From positions 1 through 36,598 of the forward strand of contig JAGNWK010000022.1 in assembly GCA_017985985.1 (NCBI GenBank): a stretch of DNA of 36,598 bases. The letters run 5' to 3'. Under the pieces are notes generated by a model, which was given only the letters and a program-made list of their open reading frames with translations, was not told the origin of the DNA and did no database searches. The position numbers and the translations under genes were made by a program. Below, one piece after another: positions 7,560 to 15,973 of the stretch. Numbering within the stretch: the first letter of the stretch is position 1; the number at the start of each line of letters is the position of its first letter. Source of the DNA: Oligoflexales bacterium (GTDB taxonomy: Bacteria; Bdellovibrionota_B; Oligoflexia; Oligoflexales; Bog-1112).

Positions 7560-9767
7560 TTATTTATGACCATTGAGAAGGTCTACTATCGTTTGAACTC
7601 TTCGATCGGCTCGCCCCATCCCCACACTGTCACGAAGGGGAAGATTCCCAGAGCCAGCCCCTTTTCCTAACCCTCTTTTTTCAAGTCCAGAGACGCTTTG
7701 TGCTCGGGGTATAGACCTGTCACGATTAGCCTTATCCACCTCTCCAAAGCCCAAAGCTTTTAAAGAAGGGCTCAAGGCCTCATCCAATGTAAGAAAAATA
7801 TGACAGCCAGAAGAGGGTTGAGAACTCTGCTCGAACATCTTTAAAAAGACATTCTTTGACCCCTGAGGGTAGGACAGGAACAAGCCCCATGTAGACAGAG
7901 CGGAGCCATCATCGACAAGAAAGGACTGCGAGGAGGAGAGGCCAAGACCCTGGTGGAGCGAGATCAATCCTGTCGCCTCTTCCATATCCTTTAAAAAATC
8001 TTTCATTCTCACGTCAGATAGGGAAGGCTCCGCTGATGAGATCTCCCGCCAAACCTTGGTCCAAGCTAGGCTATACTCCTGAATTTTCTTAGAAAATATA
8101 CTTCTTAACTCTTGCCGCGCCAGGCTTGATGACAGCTTCTGTGACAGCTGCCTCAGCATGCCTAACTTTTCATTCTTGTACCGAACAAGATTCTTAGCTT
8201 CACCAAATAAAGCAGTTAGATTTTGATTTTGTATTTTTTTCTGACTGCCGGTTTGTTTCTGCCATAGAACCAAAAGACCCTCTAGCTCCCTACTTTTCTG
8301 CCTAAGCTGTGATCTTAACAGATCATTTTGGGAAAGAATCTTTGCTGCAGTAGCAGCTTCTATACCCACTATACTGAGATCAAAGAGCTCCTTCACCGAT
8401 AGGTCAGGAGACACATTAAAGTCCAGCAGGTCCTCCGCTAGTCTTTTTTTCTTTTCTTCAAAGTCCCCTTGATCGCCGCCCAGAGGATCGGGAAGGCAGA
8501 CTGAGTCCAAACTTAGAGCATCTTGTAGCTCGTCCTTTAAAGTCCTCAAAAAAACAGCTAGATCATAAATCGTCATCTCTGCACGTTCTAAATTTTCCAA
8601 TTTCATTTTTTCGTTAGAAATTTTCAAATCTCGATCAGCCTGTCCATGTCCCCATCTCTGCAAAAAAGAGCTGATTCCATGCGACCATTTCGAACTTTTC
8701 TCCTTCTCTAGCTCTATTTTATTTTTAGCAAGCTCAAGTTCTTTTCTGAAAATATTTTTCCCATTCTCTAAAACCTGAAAGGATCTCTCTGTAGAAAAAA
8801 GAGCTTGGAATGGGCTCGATTGACTCTTACATATGCTCACGACTTTATCTTGAACACTCGATTCTAGCTTATGGAGATAAGATCTCGCATCACTTTTCAT
8901 TTTGACTTCAAAAGCATTGATCAGAAAATCATACCAACCCATGTGACTATAGTCGCTTTCTTTTCTGGCCATGACATTTTCAAGTCTACGGTACTTCTCA
9001 TTAAATGCTTTCTTCTCTTCCGGTGATAGACACGACCTACTTAAATTTTGGATGAACCAAAGAAGATCCTCCATCCGACTAAGAAGTGAAATTTCTTCTG
9101 ATAATTTTTCAAATGAATTGAGATCAAGCTCCGGATCTGTCGTATCCGATAAAGAGCCCAAGCTTTCTGAACACATTTGATATTCATGATAGATGGTTTT
9201 AAGAAGATCGACTGTTTTCTGAGGGGAATAAGATTGAAGGATAGACTGAACAAGTAAACTCTCATTACTTTGCAACCAAGAAGCACATAGACCTTGAATT
9301 TTGTTCTTTATCCATCTTTGAACTATTTTTTCATCCACCCCAAGTGAATTTGAGACCAAACTGACACGTACCCCCTCCCCTTCCGGGATTACCTCGAAGT
9401 GCCTACACAGTGGCCCCGAATCCAAAAGTTTAATTTCAGAACCTACAGAGCAAATCTCTGAAATTAAGTCCCTAACCCCTTTAGCTTCGGCAAAGCGACT
9501 ACCATTTTTTGAAAAGATAGTCCTACCCTGCTTGCGGGATATTGTCCATATATCCCCAGCATCATCCGAAACTTCGCAACTTAACTCTAAAACATCTGGA
9601 GAAAATTGCTCTTCAAAAAGACAGGAACAGACTGTTTTGAGAACAGAAAGCTCCTGGGCACTCCCCACACATATAAACGACTTTCTGTAAGGACCTACCC
9701 CTCCACGAAATTTCCACTCATACTGAGTCTGGTCCAAGACGGTAGCCTTCAAAGAAAGTAATTGCAA
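7560..9767 (-). CDS. Large coiled-coil protein of unknown function, possibly a P-loop-less YhaN/SMC relative
   Basis: The 735-residue product starts with TTG at 9767, where GGAG lies seven bases upstream. Its first 110 residues have a beta-rich pattern like the head of YhaN/SbcC/RecF-type ATPases (FICVGSAQELSVLKT where the ATP loop would be, then WTISRKQGRTIFSKNG). The Walker A glycine-lysine signature is missing. Residues about 150-600 are mainly helical, with long charged heptad-like stretches (for example KELELAKNKIELEKEKSSKW). The C-terminus includes HIFLTLDEALSPSL, faintly like a Walker B strand, and a basic disordered tail. No enzymatic residues are recognised. It is divergent from the HD phosphohydrolase across 158 bp. 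The YhaN relation is inference; a structural coiled-coil protein is equally possible. Confidence 0.6.
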   Translation of the reverse strand: MQLLSLKATVLDQTQYEWKFRGGVGPYRKSFICVGSAQELSVLKTVCSCLFEEQFSPDVLELSCEVSDDAGDIWTISRKQGRTIFSKNGSRFAEAKGVRDLISEICSVGSEIKLLDSGPLCRHFEVIPEGEGVRVSLVSNSLGVDEKIVQRWIKNKIQGLCASWLQSNESLLVQSILQSYSPQKTVDLLKTIYHEYQMCSESLGSLSDTTDPELDLNSFEKLSEEISLLSRMEDLLWFIQNLSRSCLSPEEKKAFNEKYRRLENVMARKESDYSHMGWYDFLINAFEVKMKSDARSYLHKLESSVQDKVVSICKSQSSPFQALFSTERSFQVLENGKNIFRKELELAKNKIELEKEKSSKWSHGISSFLQRWGHGQADRDLKISNEKMKLENLERAEMTIYDLAVFLRTLKDELQDALSLDSVCLPDPLGGDQGDFEEKKKRLAEDLLDFNVSPDLSVKELFDLSIVGIEAATAAKILSQNDLLRSQLRQKSRELEGLLVLWQKQTGSQKKIQNQNLTALFGEAKNLVRYKNEKLGMLRQLSQKLSSSLARQELRSIFSKKIQEYSLAWTKVWREISSAEPSLSDVRMKDFLKDMEEATGLISLHQGLGLSSSQSFLVDDGSALSTWGLFLSYPQGSKNVFLKMFEQSSQPSSGCHIFLTLDEALSPSLKALGFGEVDKANRDRSIPRAQSVSGLEKRGLGKGAGSGNLPLRDSVGMGRADRRVQTIVDLLNGHK

Positions 9768-9836
9768 AGTCTTGCTCCAAAAAATTCAGAGTGATATGTT
9801 TAATCGCAAGGAACACCACCCCTATCGAGGAAGGGT

Positions 9837-9869
9837 TTGGGAGAAAATTGCGCAGCTAGCTTCTCCCAA
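9837..9869. repeat. Hairpin repeat TTGGGAGAA/TTCTCCCAA with TGCGCAGCT loop
   Basis: Nine-base perfect arms at 9837-9845 and 9861-9869 enclose a 15-base loop containing TGCGCAGCTAG. It sits in the divergent region between the coiled-coil and HD genes. The loop core is shared with the element at 11469-11497, where the arms differ but still pair. The rest of 9768-9925 holds no recognised promoter. Confidence 0.75.
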
Positions 9870-9925
9870 GAGACATTATTATTGTACAGTAGGGTGAATA
9901 AGAACGGAAGATCGGGTAATCACAC

Positions 9926-11401
9926 ATGGCTCTAACAATTAGAAGACGAATACGTGGAAATATCCTAGGATCAGTCGATATTTCTTTGCTGGAAGATAAG
10001 GTTATTGCTCACAGATTTTTTCAACGTCTAAGAAGAATTCGTCAAACTGCTTTTCTGAGTTATGTTTTCCCAGGAGCAACCCACACACGCTTCGAACACT
10101 CTTTGGGTGTCATGCATCAAGCTGATCTAGCCTGGCATAAGATGAGAGATAATCAGTCCAGACTAAGAGAGGCCAGTCGAAAAGACCCTCATTTCTCCCA
10201 GAATGAAATTTCTGGAACCTATCAAAAACACGAAGCTAAACAGACTCCTATCCAAATATCTGGACTCTTGTCCCCGACATTTGAACTTATCGATAAGATC
10301 TTTTCCTCTGACTACACTCTACAGTGTCTTCGTTTGGCAGCTCTCTGCCACGACCTAGGGCATCCACCTTTCTCTCATGGTGGGGAAAGATTCTTTATGC
10401 CCTCTCTGAAGCAAGTCTTGGAAGGCAATTCTTACCTACCCCCATACCTGAAATCTTATCTCGAACAGGAAATTCAAAAGCAAGAAAGCTCTTATCCAAA
10501 AAAAACATATGCTCGCCATGAGATCTTCACAGTCTTACTCATCGACAAAGTTCTGCAGGACATCTATGAAAAAAACCCAGAAATTTCACTCAAACCGAGT
10601 GCCCAAGATCTAGCATCGATCATCATCCCTAGTATAGAGCCTCAAGCCGACTCTGAACTGATTAGTCTCGGCGTCCACCAGATCTGTCATGAACTCCTAT
10701 CTGGAGACATCGACATCGACAGAATGGACTATCTCCGGAGAGATTCTCAAGAGTGCGGTGTAACTTATGGTCTCTTTGATAGCGATCGTATCCTCAATTC
10801 TTTGGCGATCTACTTCAAACCAGAAGATAAGAGGCTTCATCTTGCACTCGACGGATCTGGTCTAGCTGCCTATGAAAACTACCTCCTCGCAAGACAGACC
10901 ATGTACGCACAGCTCTACTTTCATAAAACTTCGGTCGCTTGTGAGGCCATGTTACAACGCATCGCTCGTCTTCTAAAAGGCTGGACTCTACCAGCTAACG
11001 TTCATGAGTATGTCGCAGTCGATGAATTTTCTATCAGAGATCGCCTGCTCACTGCCGGTCAAGTCGTTTTTCATAAAGCTGAAGAGTTCAAATCTTTCCA
11101 AGAACTCGTGGACGACCTTCTCCTCAACAGAAAGCTCTGGAAAAGGGCTTTTGAACACCGCTCCTCTCACCCAGGGCCACATCTCGAGCTTGAACAAGCC
11201 AAGACTTCTCTCTCAGAAAAAGGGAGCATCTACGAGGAAATCCTCTCTAAGAGCGTAAGAGGAAGTTCTGGTGGAAATCTCCAACTGATTAAAAAAAGTG
11301 AGCAGGAGCTACCTTTTGTCGAAACGCTACATACTCAGCTCCAGACAGATGATCGACACCCCTCCCTATTTATTTCCAGCCTTTATATCCCCCGGCCCTA
11401 G
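9926..11401 (+). CDS. HD-domain phosphohydrolase (dGTPase/SAMHD1-like, COG1078 type)
   Basis: The product has 491 residues. The N-terminus has the RRIRQTAFLSYVFPGATHTR-type start of this family. Metal-binding residues visible are His58 in THTRFEHSLG and His142-Asp143 in CHDLGHPPFSH; a further Asp lies in SGDIDIDRMDYLRRD near residue 250. Family members hydrolyse dNTPs to nucleoside and triphosphate or act on other nucleotides; substrate cannot be inferred here. The segment LALDGSGLAAYENYLLARQT, including the lead-in to the conserved YxQLYFHK motif, supports the assignment. The protein is cytoplasmic. It is monocistronic in appearance: divergent from the coiled-coil gene and convergent with the YbjN-like gene. 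The ATG has only a weak ribosome site, so the exact start is uncertain. Confidence 0.88.
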   Translation: MALTIRRRIRGNILGSVDISLLEDKVIAHRFFQRLRRIRQTAFLSYVFPGATHTRFEHSLGVMHQADLAWHKMRDNQSRLREASRKDPHFSQNEISGTYQKHEAKQTPIQISGLLSPTFELIDKIFSSDYTLQCLRLAALCHDLGHPPFSHGGERFFMPSLKQVLEGNSYLPPYLKSYLEQEIQKQESSYPKKTYARHEIFTVLLIDKVLQDIYEKNPEISLKPSAQDLASIIIPSIEPQADSELISLGVHQICHELLSGDIDIDRMDYLRRDSQECGVTYGLFDSDRILNSLAIYFKPEDKRLHLALDGSGLAAYENYLLARQTMYAQLYFHKTSVACEAMLQRIARLLKGWTLPANVHEYVAVDEFSIRDRLLTAGQVVFHKAEEFKSFQELVDDLLLNRKLWKRAFEHRSSHPGPHLELEQAKTSLSEKGSIYEEILSKSVRGSSGGNLQLIKKSEQELPFVETLHTQLQTDDRHPSLFISSLYIPRP

Positions 11402-11468
11402 TCTCCTCTGCTGAAAATTCCCCGCTGAAGCAAGAAGAGGTAAGGTGAAACTGCTAGCAAGGAGGGGT

Positions 11469-11497
11469 GAGTGAAAACTGCGCAGCTGGTTCCACTC
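11469..11497. repeat. Hairpin repeat, variant arms with the same TGCGCAGCTGG loop
   Basis: GAGTG (11469-11473) pairs with CACTC (11493-11497) around AAAACTGCGCAGCTGGTTC. It lies between the convergent HD and YbjN-like genes. The loop matches the 9837 element, while the arms have changed on both sides and keep pairing. Confidence 0.6.
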
Positions 11498-11502
11498 GAA
11501 CA

Positions 11503-11916
11503 TCACTCGCTAAGTTTCCATATAAGTTTTTTTTGTATTGTCTCTGAGAAATGGGCGATGACACCAAGCATGAGGACGAGCTGTTCATAAGAAAAACCTT
11601 CCGCAAAAGACTCTGAGGACAGGGTCACTGTGTCTTTTTCATTCAGCCCCAGGCGGACTACACTCAAATTATTATTAAGCTCTAAAAGATATTCCCAGAA
11701 AGAGGTTAGCTCAATATTTCTGACTTTCCATGAACTAAGAGCCAAGAGGCGAACCTCGAAAAAAAAGAGGGTGTCCGACACCGTGATCTTCAAACCATAA
11801 TTTTTTTGTTTGGTACTCCAACCAGAATAGAAGATACCCTGGCCATCATGACGATAGACCCAACCGTATCGGTCAAAATAATCTTGCAACGTTTGAATAT
11901 TGCATTGAACGAGCAT
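11503..11916 (-). CDS. YbjN-like protein (type III chaperone-like fold)
   Basis: The product has 137 residues with the alpha-beta-beta-beta-alpha pattern of the YbjN/CesT-like fold: an N-terminal helix (CNIQTLQDYFDRYGW), several strands (GIFYSGW, YGLKITVSD, LFFFEVRLLAL), a central LLELNNNLSVVRLGLN like the conserved N-rich turn of YbjN, and a C-terminal helix. YbjN proteins are small cytoplasmic sensors or chaperones, often tied to motility or stress. No catalytic residues are expected. It is convergent with the HD gene and divergent from the hydrolase gene. Identification is by pattern, so family assignment is moderate. Confidence 0.6.
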   Translation of the reverse strand: MLVQCNIQTLQDYFDRYGWVYRHDGQGIFYSGWSTKQKNYGLKITVSDTLFFFEVRLLALSSWKVRNIELTSFWEYLLELNNNLSVVRLGLNEKDTVTLSSESFAEGFSYEQLVLMLGVIAHFSETIQKKLIWKLSE

Positions 11917-11954
11917 ATGTAAAAATCTTAGTCAGGGTGAATATCTTTTCAGGC

Positions 11955-11960
11955 TATAAT
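11955..11960 (+). promoter_or_regulatory. Possible -10 box upstream of the hydrolase-hpt operon
   Basis: A consensus TATAAT lies 54 bases before the hydrolase start. No matching -35 hexamer is visible at 16-18 bases upstream, so this is weak. Confidence 0.3.
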
Positions 11961-12014
11961 TTCTAAGGCCTTACCGTCAAGACCTTTAAACAATTTCCCT
12001 CGATAAGGTTGTCC

Positions 12015-12980
12015 ATGAAAAAAAATGAAGAAAAAATGCTAAAAGATTTTTGTTTAAAAAACAACTGTCAGTCTGCTCGCATTCACTCCCTACGGGGTGA
12101 CGGTGCTATTCGCTTCCAATTCTTTTATCCCAACCTAGGGAAAGAAGCTGAGCCCTCAGGTATTGTTCTCTTTGCTCACGGAGCGGGAAACGATGCTATT
12201 TTTCCAAACTTCACCTTATTTAGATCTCTATTGCAAAAGAAATTAATTGTTTCTTCTTTCGACATCGATGGGCATGGTCATTCCAGCAGCACCTATTTGG
12301 ATACAGATTTGATTTTTAACCTTATAGACCACGTGATAAGAGATCTCCCTCATTTAATCCAAAAGACGATACCAAAAGGCCTTCTCAAGCATTCAAATGG
12401 CCCCCTTGACCTCCATCTTGTTGGTCACAGCCTAGGGGCTGCCCTTCTCTATCATCGCATCCAAGAGGAAAGGCCCTTTCCAAAAGAGGCTTTCCTTCTT
12501 AGGAGCCTTACACTCATCAGTATGCCTTTGTCGCTTAAGCTGAAAGGTAGCCCCCTGCCTTACATATTTGAACTCCTAAGTGTAGGAAGTTTATCGTTTT
12601 GGAAAAACTTTAAGACCTGGAAACTGGAACTCATTACATTTGGTCGCCTCAAAAGAAAAAACTACCCATTTCGGATCAAGTTACGATCCCACCGTTGGTT
12701 TTTTCATGATTTTATAGGGACTGTATCTGAAATTCTTAAAAAAGCAGATCTTCTAAAGAACTTAGGGACAAAGAATGGAAAAAGATTGAACTTACCCACC
12801 CTCCTCTGCTACTCTGCGCTCGACTCGATATCCCCCATTCATGTTGGAGAAACATTGGCCTCTGCCTTCTCGAACTCTAAGCTCCTGACTTACGAGGGTG
12901 AAACGCACTATTCACTTGTTTTAACAGAGCGATTAGCTAACGATATTTCTGAATTTATAGCCCAGCAGGGATCGAAATGA
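12015..12980 (+). CDS. Alpha/beta hydrolase (serine hydrolase)
   Basis: The product has 321 residues. HGAG after the second strand (FAHGAGND) fits an oxyanion-hole loop. The nucleophile elbow is GHSLG at 137-141 with Ser139. The acid is probably the Asp of YSALDSISP, and the His is in GETHYS near the C-terminus. It is a cytoplasmic esterase, lipase or thioesterase-type enzyme with unknown substrate. ATG 12015 was chosen because AAGG lies six bases upstream; a TTG at 12009 is an in-frame alternative. The gene overlaps the next, a purine phosphoribosyltransferase, by four bases (ATGA), so the two are co-translated. The insert between residues about 155 and 245 is probably a helical lid. Confidence 0.88.
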   Translation: MKKNEEKMLKDFCLKNNCQSARIHSLRGDGAIRFQFFYPNLGKEAEPSGIVLFAHGAGNDAIFPNFTLFRSLLQKKLIVSSFDIDGHGHSSSTYLDTDLIFNLIDHVIRDLPHLIQKTIPKGLLKHSNGPLDLHLVGHSLGAALLYHRIQEERPFPKEAFLLRSLTLISMPLSLKLKGSPLPYIFELLSVGSLSFWKNFKTWKLELITFGRLKRKNYPFRIKLRSHRWFFHDFIGTVSEILKKADLLKNLGTKNGKRLNLPTLLCYSALDSISPIHVGETLASAFSNSKLLTYEGETHYSLVLTERLANDISEFIAQQGSK

Positions 12981-13507
12981 TCAACAAACCTTATAAGATT
13001 CTCTACAGCGAAGAGCAGATAGCTCAAAGAATCAGCACACTAGCAGAATCCATTAATAAAGATTATCAAAACCTGACAGAGGACAACCCTCTTATCGTCA
13101 TCGTCGTCCTCAAAGGAGCTTTTATATTTGCAGCCGACCTAGTCCGTCGACTTAAGGTTCCGTTGCGCATGGAGTTCATTGGAGTTTCCTCCTACGTAGG
13201 CACAAAATCAACTGGGCATGTCCGAATCACCAATGACCTCACGGCAGAAATTAAAGATCATCACATCCTTGTCGTTGAAGATATTATAGAGACTGGCACA
13301 ACTATCGACTTCCTGATGAAACTTCTCCAGGTAAGAGAACCAAGTTCTACAAAAATATGCTCGCTCCTCTCCAAGCCCCATTGCCATCAAATGAGCCATA
13401 AAGTGGACTACTCTGGCTTTGAGATCTCAGATGAATTCGTCATAGGTTATGGTCTCGACCTCGATGGAAGCCTCAGACAGACCCCTTATCTTGTACAGAT
13501 GATCTAA
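12977..13507 (+). CDS. hpt: Hypoxanthine phosphoribosyltransferase
   Basis: The product has 176 residues, normal for the family. It transfers ribose-5-phosphate from PRPP to hypoxanthine or guanine in purine salvage. The PRPP loop ILVVEDIIETGTT ends at 109, the LKGAFIFAADLVR segment carries the cis-peptide loop, and DEFVIGYGLDLDG matches the conserved base-binding region (usually F-V-VGYGLD). The LLSKPHCHQ stretch replaces the usual LLDKP-x-RR, a mild divergence. The start overlaps the hydrolase stop as ATGA. Substrate range (hypoxanthine, guanine or xanthine) cannot be fixed by eye. Confidence 0.95.
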   Translation: MINKPYKILYSEEQIAQRISTLAESINKDYQNLTEDNPLIVIVVLKGAFIFAADLVRRLKVPLRMEFIGVSSYVGTKSTGHVRITNDLTAEIKDHHILVVEDIIETGTTIDFLMKLLQVREPSSTKICSLLSKPHCHQMSHKVDYSGFEISDEFVIGYGLDLDGSLRQTPYLVQMI

Positions 13508-13550
13508 TCCTTCTGCCTGCAGAGGACGAAAGATTGAAAGATCTGAGCTC

Positions 13551-13573
13551 ATGGGTGCGCAGCAGGTTTCTCC
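13551..13573. repeat. Copy of the GCGCAGC..GGTTTCTCC repeat
   Basis: The sequence begins ATGGGTGCGCAGCAGG and continues into TTTCTCC. It matches the reverse complement of 7454-7476 and the copy at 14824-14845. It lies in the 112-bp gap between hpt and the EamA gene. Confidence 0.65.
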
Positions 13574-13619
13574 AAAAAATAAGTTCAATATTTAAAGATA
13601 AATTTAAAAGGTGTTTGAA

Positions 13620-14537
13620 ATGATCCAGGTTGTTTTCCTCTTTGCCATGTTTGCAAGCATATTCGGGTTGTCTAAGGCGAGCTTAGAGTACAGCGAACCC
13701 TACTTTTTAGTGGGCTCCCGAATGCTACTAGCTGGAGTTCTACTTCTGGGCTATCGGGCTTTTATAAAACCAAGAGAATTTTTGCTCTCCCGAAAAGAGT
13801 TATTGAGCCTGACCTTACTAGGATTTTTCAATATCTATTTAACAAATATTCTAGAAATTGTTGGTTTAAAAACAATAGCCTCATCAAAAGCATGTTTAAT
13901 TTATAGTGTATCCCCTTTTCTCTCAGCTTTCTTTTCCTTCTTTGTTTTCTCAGAAATTCTTTCCAAAAAAAAATGGGTAGGGATGAGCCTAGGTTTTGCA
14001 GGGCTCATGTTTCTTATGCTGGAAGGCATGGTAGGGGATAGCCACCAAGACGTTATCAAGCATCTTAGTCAGTTTCACGTAGGGGACTTCCTTTTATTTG
14101 GCGCTGTGATCAGTAACGTTTATGGCTGGATTCTGCTCAAAAACATACTCACTCAAACGGGAAAATCAGCAGTCTTTGTGAATGGTGTGAGCATGCTCAT
14201 CGGCGGATTCATTGCCTTGGCTCATTCCTACATGGCTGGAGAGACTTGGGCTCCGATCCCAGTCTTCGACATGCAGATGTTCCTACGCAACACTTTTCTG
14301 ATTTGCATGATTTCAAATATCATCTGTTACAATCTTTATGGTCATCTTCTTAAAACCTACAGTGCAACATTCCTGTCTTTTGCAGGTCTGATCTCCCCTC
14401 TCTTTGCCTCTCTTTTTGGCTGGCTCTTTCTCGATGAAAAAATCTCGATTATTTTCCTGATTTCCTTTCTCTTTTTTATGTTCGGTCTGATTGTCTTCCA
14501 CCGAGAAGAAGGCCGAGAAGAGCTACAAAAAAGCTAG
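13620..14537 (+). CDS. EamA/DMT-family membrane transporter
   Basis: The product has 305 residues with about ten hydrophobic helices in two EamA repeats: the first ends near LAGLMFLMLEG-like residues 135-140, the second runs from FHVGDFLLFGAVISNVYGW to the C-terminus. DMT exporters move small metabolites, often amino acids or nucleosides, across the inner membrane; the substrate is unknown. ATG 13620 was chosen since AAAAGG (13606-13611) lies eight bases upstream; the GTG at 13611 overlaps that site and is less likely. The charged tail HREEGREELQKS is cytoplasmic. It is followed by a repeat cluster. Confidence 0.88.
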   Translation: MIQVVFLFAMFASIFGLSKASLEYSEPYFLVGSRMLLAGVLLLGYRAFIKPREFLLSRKELLSLTLLGFFNIYLTNILEIVGLKTIASSKACLIYSVSPFLSAFFSFFVFSEILSKKKWVGMSLGFAGLMFLMLEGMVGDSHQDVIKHLSQFHVGDFLLFGAVISNVYGWILLKNILTQTGKSAVFVNGVSMLIGGFIALAHSYMAGETWAPIPVFDMQMFLRNTFLICMISNIICYNLYGHLLKTYSATFLSFAGLISPLFASLFGWLFLDEKISIIFLISFLFFMFGLIVFHREEGREELQKS

Positions 14538-14608
14538 CTAGGAAGGGGCTGGAAACCTTGCCCTGAGCCCGTTTAAATCAGCTCCAACCTGTCTACGTAT
14601 TCCAATTT

Positions 14609-14773
14609 CGTCATTGCGATGAGACGGAGGCGACGAAGCAATCTTGCCTTTACACGGAGATTGCTTCGCTACGCTCATGGCGAGGTTCTGCCATTTCGTC
14701 ATTGCGAGGAGACGGAGGCGACGAAGCAATCTTGCCTTTACACGGAGATTGCTTCGCTACGCTCGCAATGACG
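14609..14773. repeat. Two tandem copies of the 77-bp palindromic repeat
   Basis: Units start at 14609 and 14697 (period 88). The second is complete, 14697-14773, with CGTCATTGCGAG and CTCGCAATGACG ends. The first has a decayed right arm (gctcatggcgag). The flanks resemble those at 4371-4414 (gtctacgtattccaattt; gatgaatacttagac). The 315-bp gap 14538-14852 holds these repeats and a REP-like tail (14806-14845), and no gene. Confidence 0.88.
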
Positions 14774-14823
14774 GGTTCTGCGATGAATACTTAGACAAGT
14801 TGGCTCAGGGCAGGCTCCGTCGA

Positions 14824-14845
14824 ATGGGTGCACAGCTGGTTTCCC
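14824..14845. repeat. Copy of the GCGCAGCTGGTTTCTCC repeat
   Basis: It begins ATGGGTGCACAGCTGG and ends TTTCCC, just upstream of the stop of the small phosphotransfer gene. The preceding GGCTCAGGGCAGGCTCCGTC is the inverse of the sequence that follows the right arm at 7471-7498. Confidence 0.6.
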
Positions 14846-14852
14846 AGAGAAG

Positions 14853-15110
14853 CTATTCCTCTTTAGCCCGTAACCATTCCCTACGTTGATCGAGAAGGAT
14901 TGTGACTTTATCTAGGTAGGTCGCTGTTTTTTTCAATTTTTCAAGAATAAAATCTGGAGGAAGAGCTGGATCCCGGTCCATCTTTGCGAGAAGTAGCTGT
15001 ATGTTGCCATACACCACGGCAAGGGGGTTGCTCAGGTCGTGTAGAAACTTTCTCTCATCGCTATCAAGTCGCTCACTGCCTCCACTTTGATCTTGGGGAT
15101 CGTCAGTCAT
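14853..15110 (-). CDS. Stand-alone histidine-kinase dimerisation/phosphotransfer (DHp) domain
   Basis: The 85-residue product contains an H-box, FLHDLSNPLAVVYGN, with phospho-acceptor-like His24. A second helix follows (FILEKLKKTATYLDKVTILL). This is the two-helix DHp unit of histidine kinases without sensor or ATP-binding domain. Dimers could form a four-helix bundle, as in Spo0B or ChpT, and pass phosphate to a receiver. ATG 15110 is preceded by AGAGAGG seven bases upstream; upstream Met codons overlap the previous gene. It follows the REC-PilZ gene by 19 bp on the same strand, which suggests the two work together. Its own kinase is not in the window. Confidence 0.68.
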   Translation of the reverse strand: MTDDPQDQSGGSERLDSDERKFLHDLSNPLAVVYGNIQLLLAKMDRDPALPPDFILEKLKKTATYLDKVTILLDQRREWLRAKEE

Positions 15111-15129
15111 ACCAAGTCCTCTCTGTGCT

Positions 15130-15900
15130 CTAACACTTAGGAATAAATGGAACTGGCTGAACCTTTTGCAAATAAGCAAGCACTGCTGCTAAAGAGGAAC
15201 TGTCTAGAAAAAGAAACTCTAAACCTACAGCATTCAAAAAATCTGATTCTTTCTTTCTTCGGATCCAGCGAATAACTCCCCGACCTCGTAACTTTTTTAA
15301 CTCCCCCTCAGCAAAATGAATTTGAAAATCAATAGGCATGGACACAGGAGGGAGTTCGGTCTTTTGGTGAGAAGCCAAGAACATGCCCCCACGACCTAAA
15401 CTTAAAAGCCCATCCGCCTTAGCCTGTTCCAAACTTTGAAAAGAGGACTGAATCCGCAGGACAGGAGCTTCTGCACTCATGTCTCCTCTTTGTACCCATC
15501 TTTGCTCTGGAGGTACCGTGAGTGTTTGTAAGATAGAGACCAGATCTTTTCTATAAAAGGGCTTTCCCAGAACAGCAGAAGCACCCCTGTCGTACACATC
15601 CTCTAGGGCAAGATCATAGAAAGCAGACATCAGAACAAAGATGGGGACAGACTTCAATGGAGTCCTCTGAACTCGATCCAAAAATTCAAGCCCTCCCCCA
15701 TTCGGCATCCGGATATCTGAAATGATGAGGTCGACGTGATGTTCTTCTAATATCTCAAAAGCTATTTGTGTATTGCCTGCTTTATAGACATGGCTGCCCA
15801 TAGCCGTAAGTTCGTACTCCAGAAGATCCAGAAGATCAGGCTCATCATCAACAGCTAAAATCTTTAGTTCTTGAATGGTCCTCAATTTCCTGTTTCTCAC
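15130..15900 (-). CDS. Response regulator with receiver and PilZ-like domain
   Basis: The product has 256 residues, starting GTG. Receiver residues are present: Asp18-Asp19 (VDDEP), phospho-acceptor Asp62 (ISDIRMP), Ser92 and Lys113 (LGKPF). The C-terminal half is PilZ-like: GLLSLGRGGMFLAS corresponds to the DxSxxG motif, and GRGVIRWIRR and NAVGLEFLFL to later strands. The Asp of DxSxxG is replaced and no clear RxxxR is seen, so c-di-GMP binding is doubtful. In Myxococcus- and Bdellovibrio-like bacteria such proteins link phosphorylation to surface behaviour. It is co-directional with the DHp gene. An in-frame TTG at 15885 is an alternative start. Confidence 0.8.
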   Translation of the reverse strand: MRNRKLRTIQELKILAVDDEPDLLDLLEYELTAMGSHVYKAGNTQIAFEILEEHHVDLIISDIRMPNGGGLEFLDRVQRTPLKSVPIFVLMSAFYDLALEDVYDRGASAVLGKPFYRKDLVSILQTLTVPPEQRWVQRGDMSAEAPVLRIQSSFQSLEQAKADGLLSLGRGGMFLASHQKTELPPVSMPIDFQIHFAEGELKKLRGRGVIRWIRRKKESDFLNAVGLEFLFLDSSSLAAVLAYLQKVQPVPFIPKC

Positions 15901-15973
15901 TTTCCAAAGTCATAAGGAGTATGGCAGTCTAGACAACTCTATTTTAGCTCTTTTCCTTGAGGATAAGCAGCCC

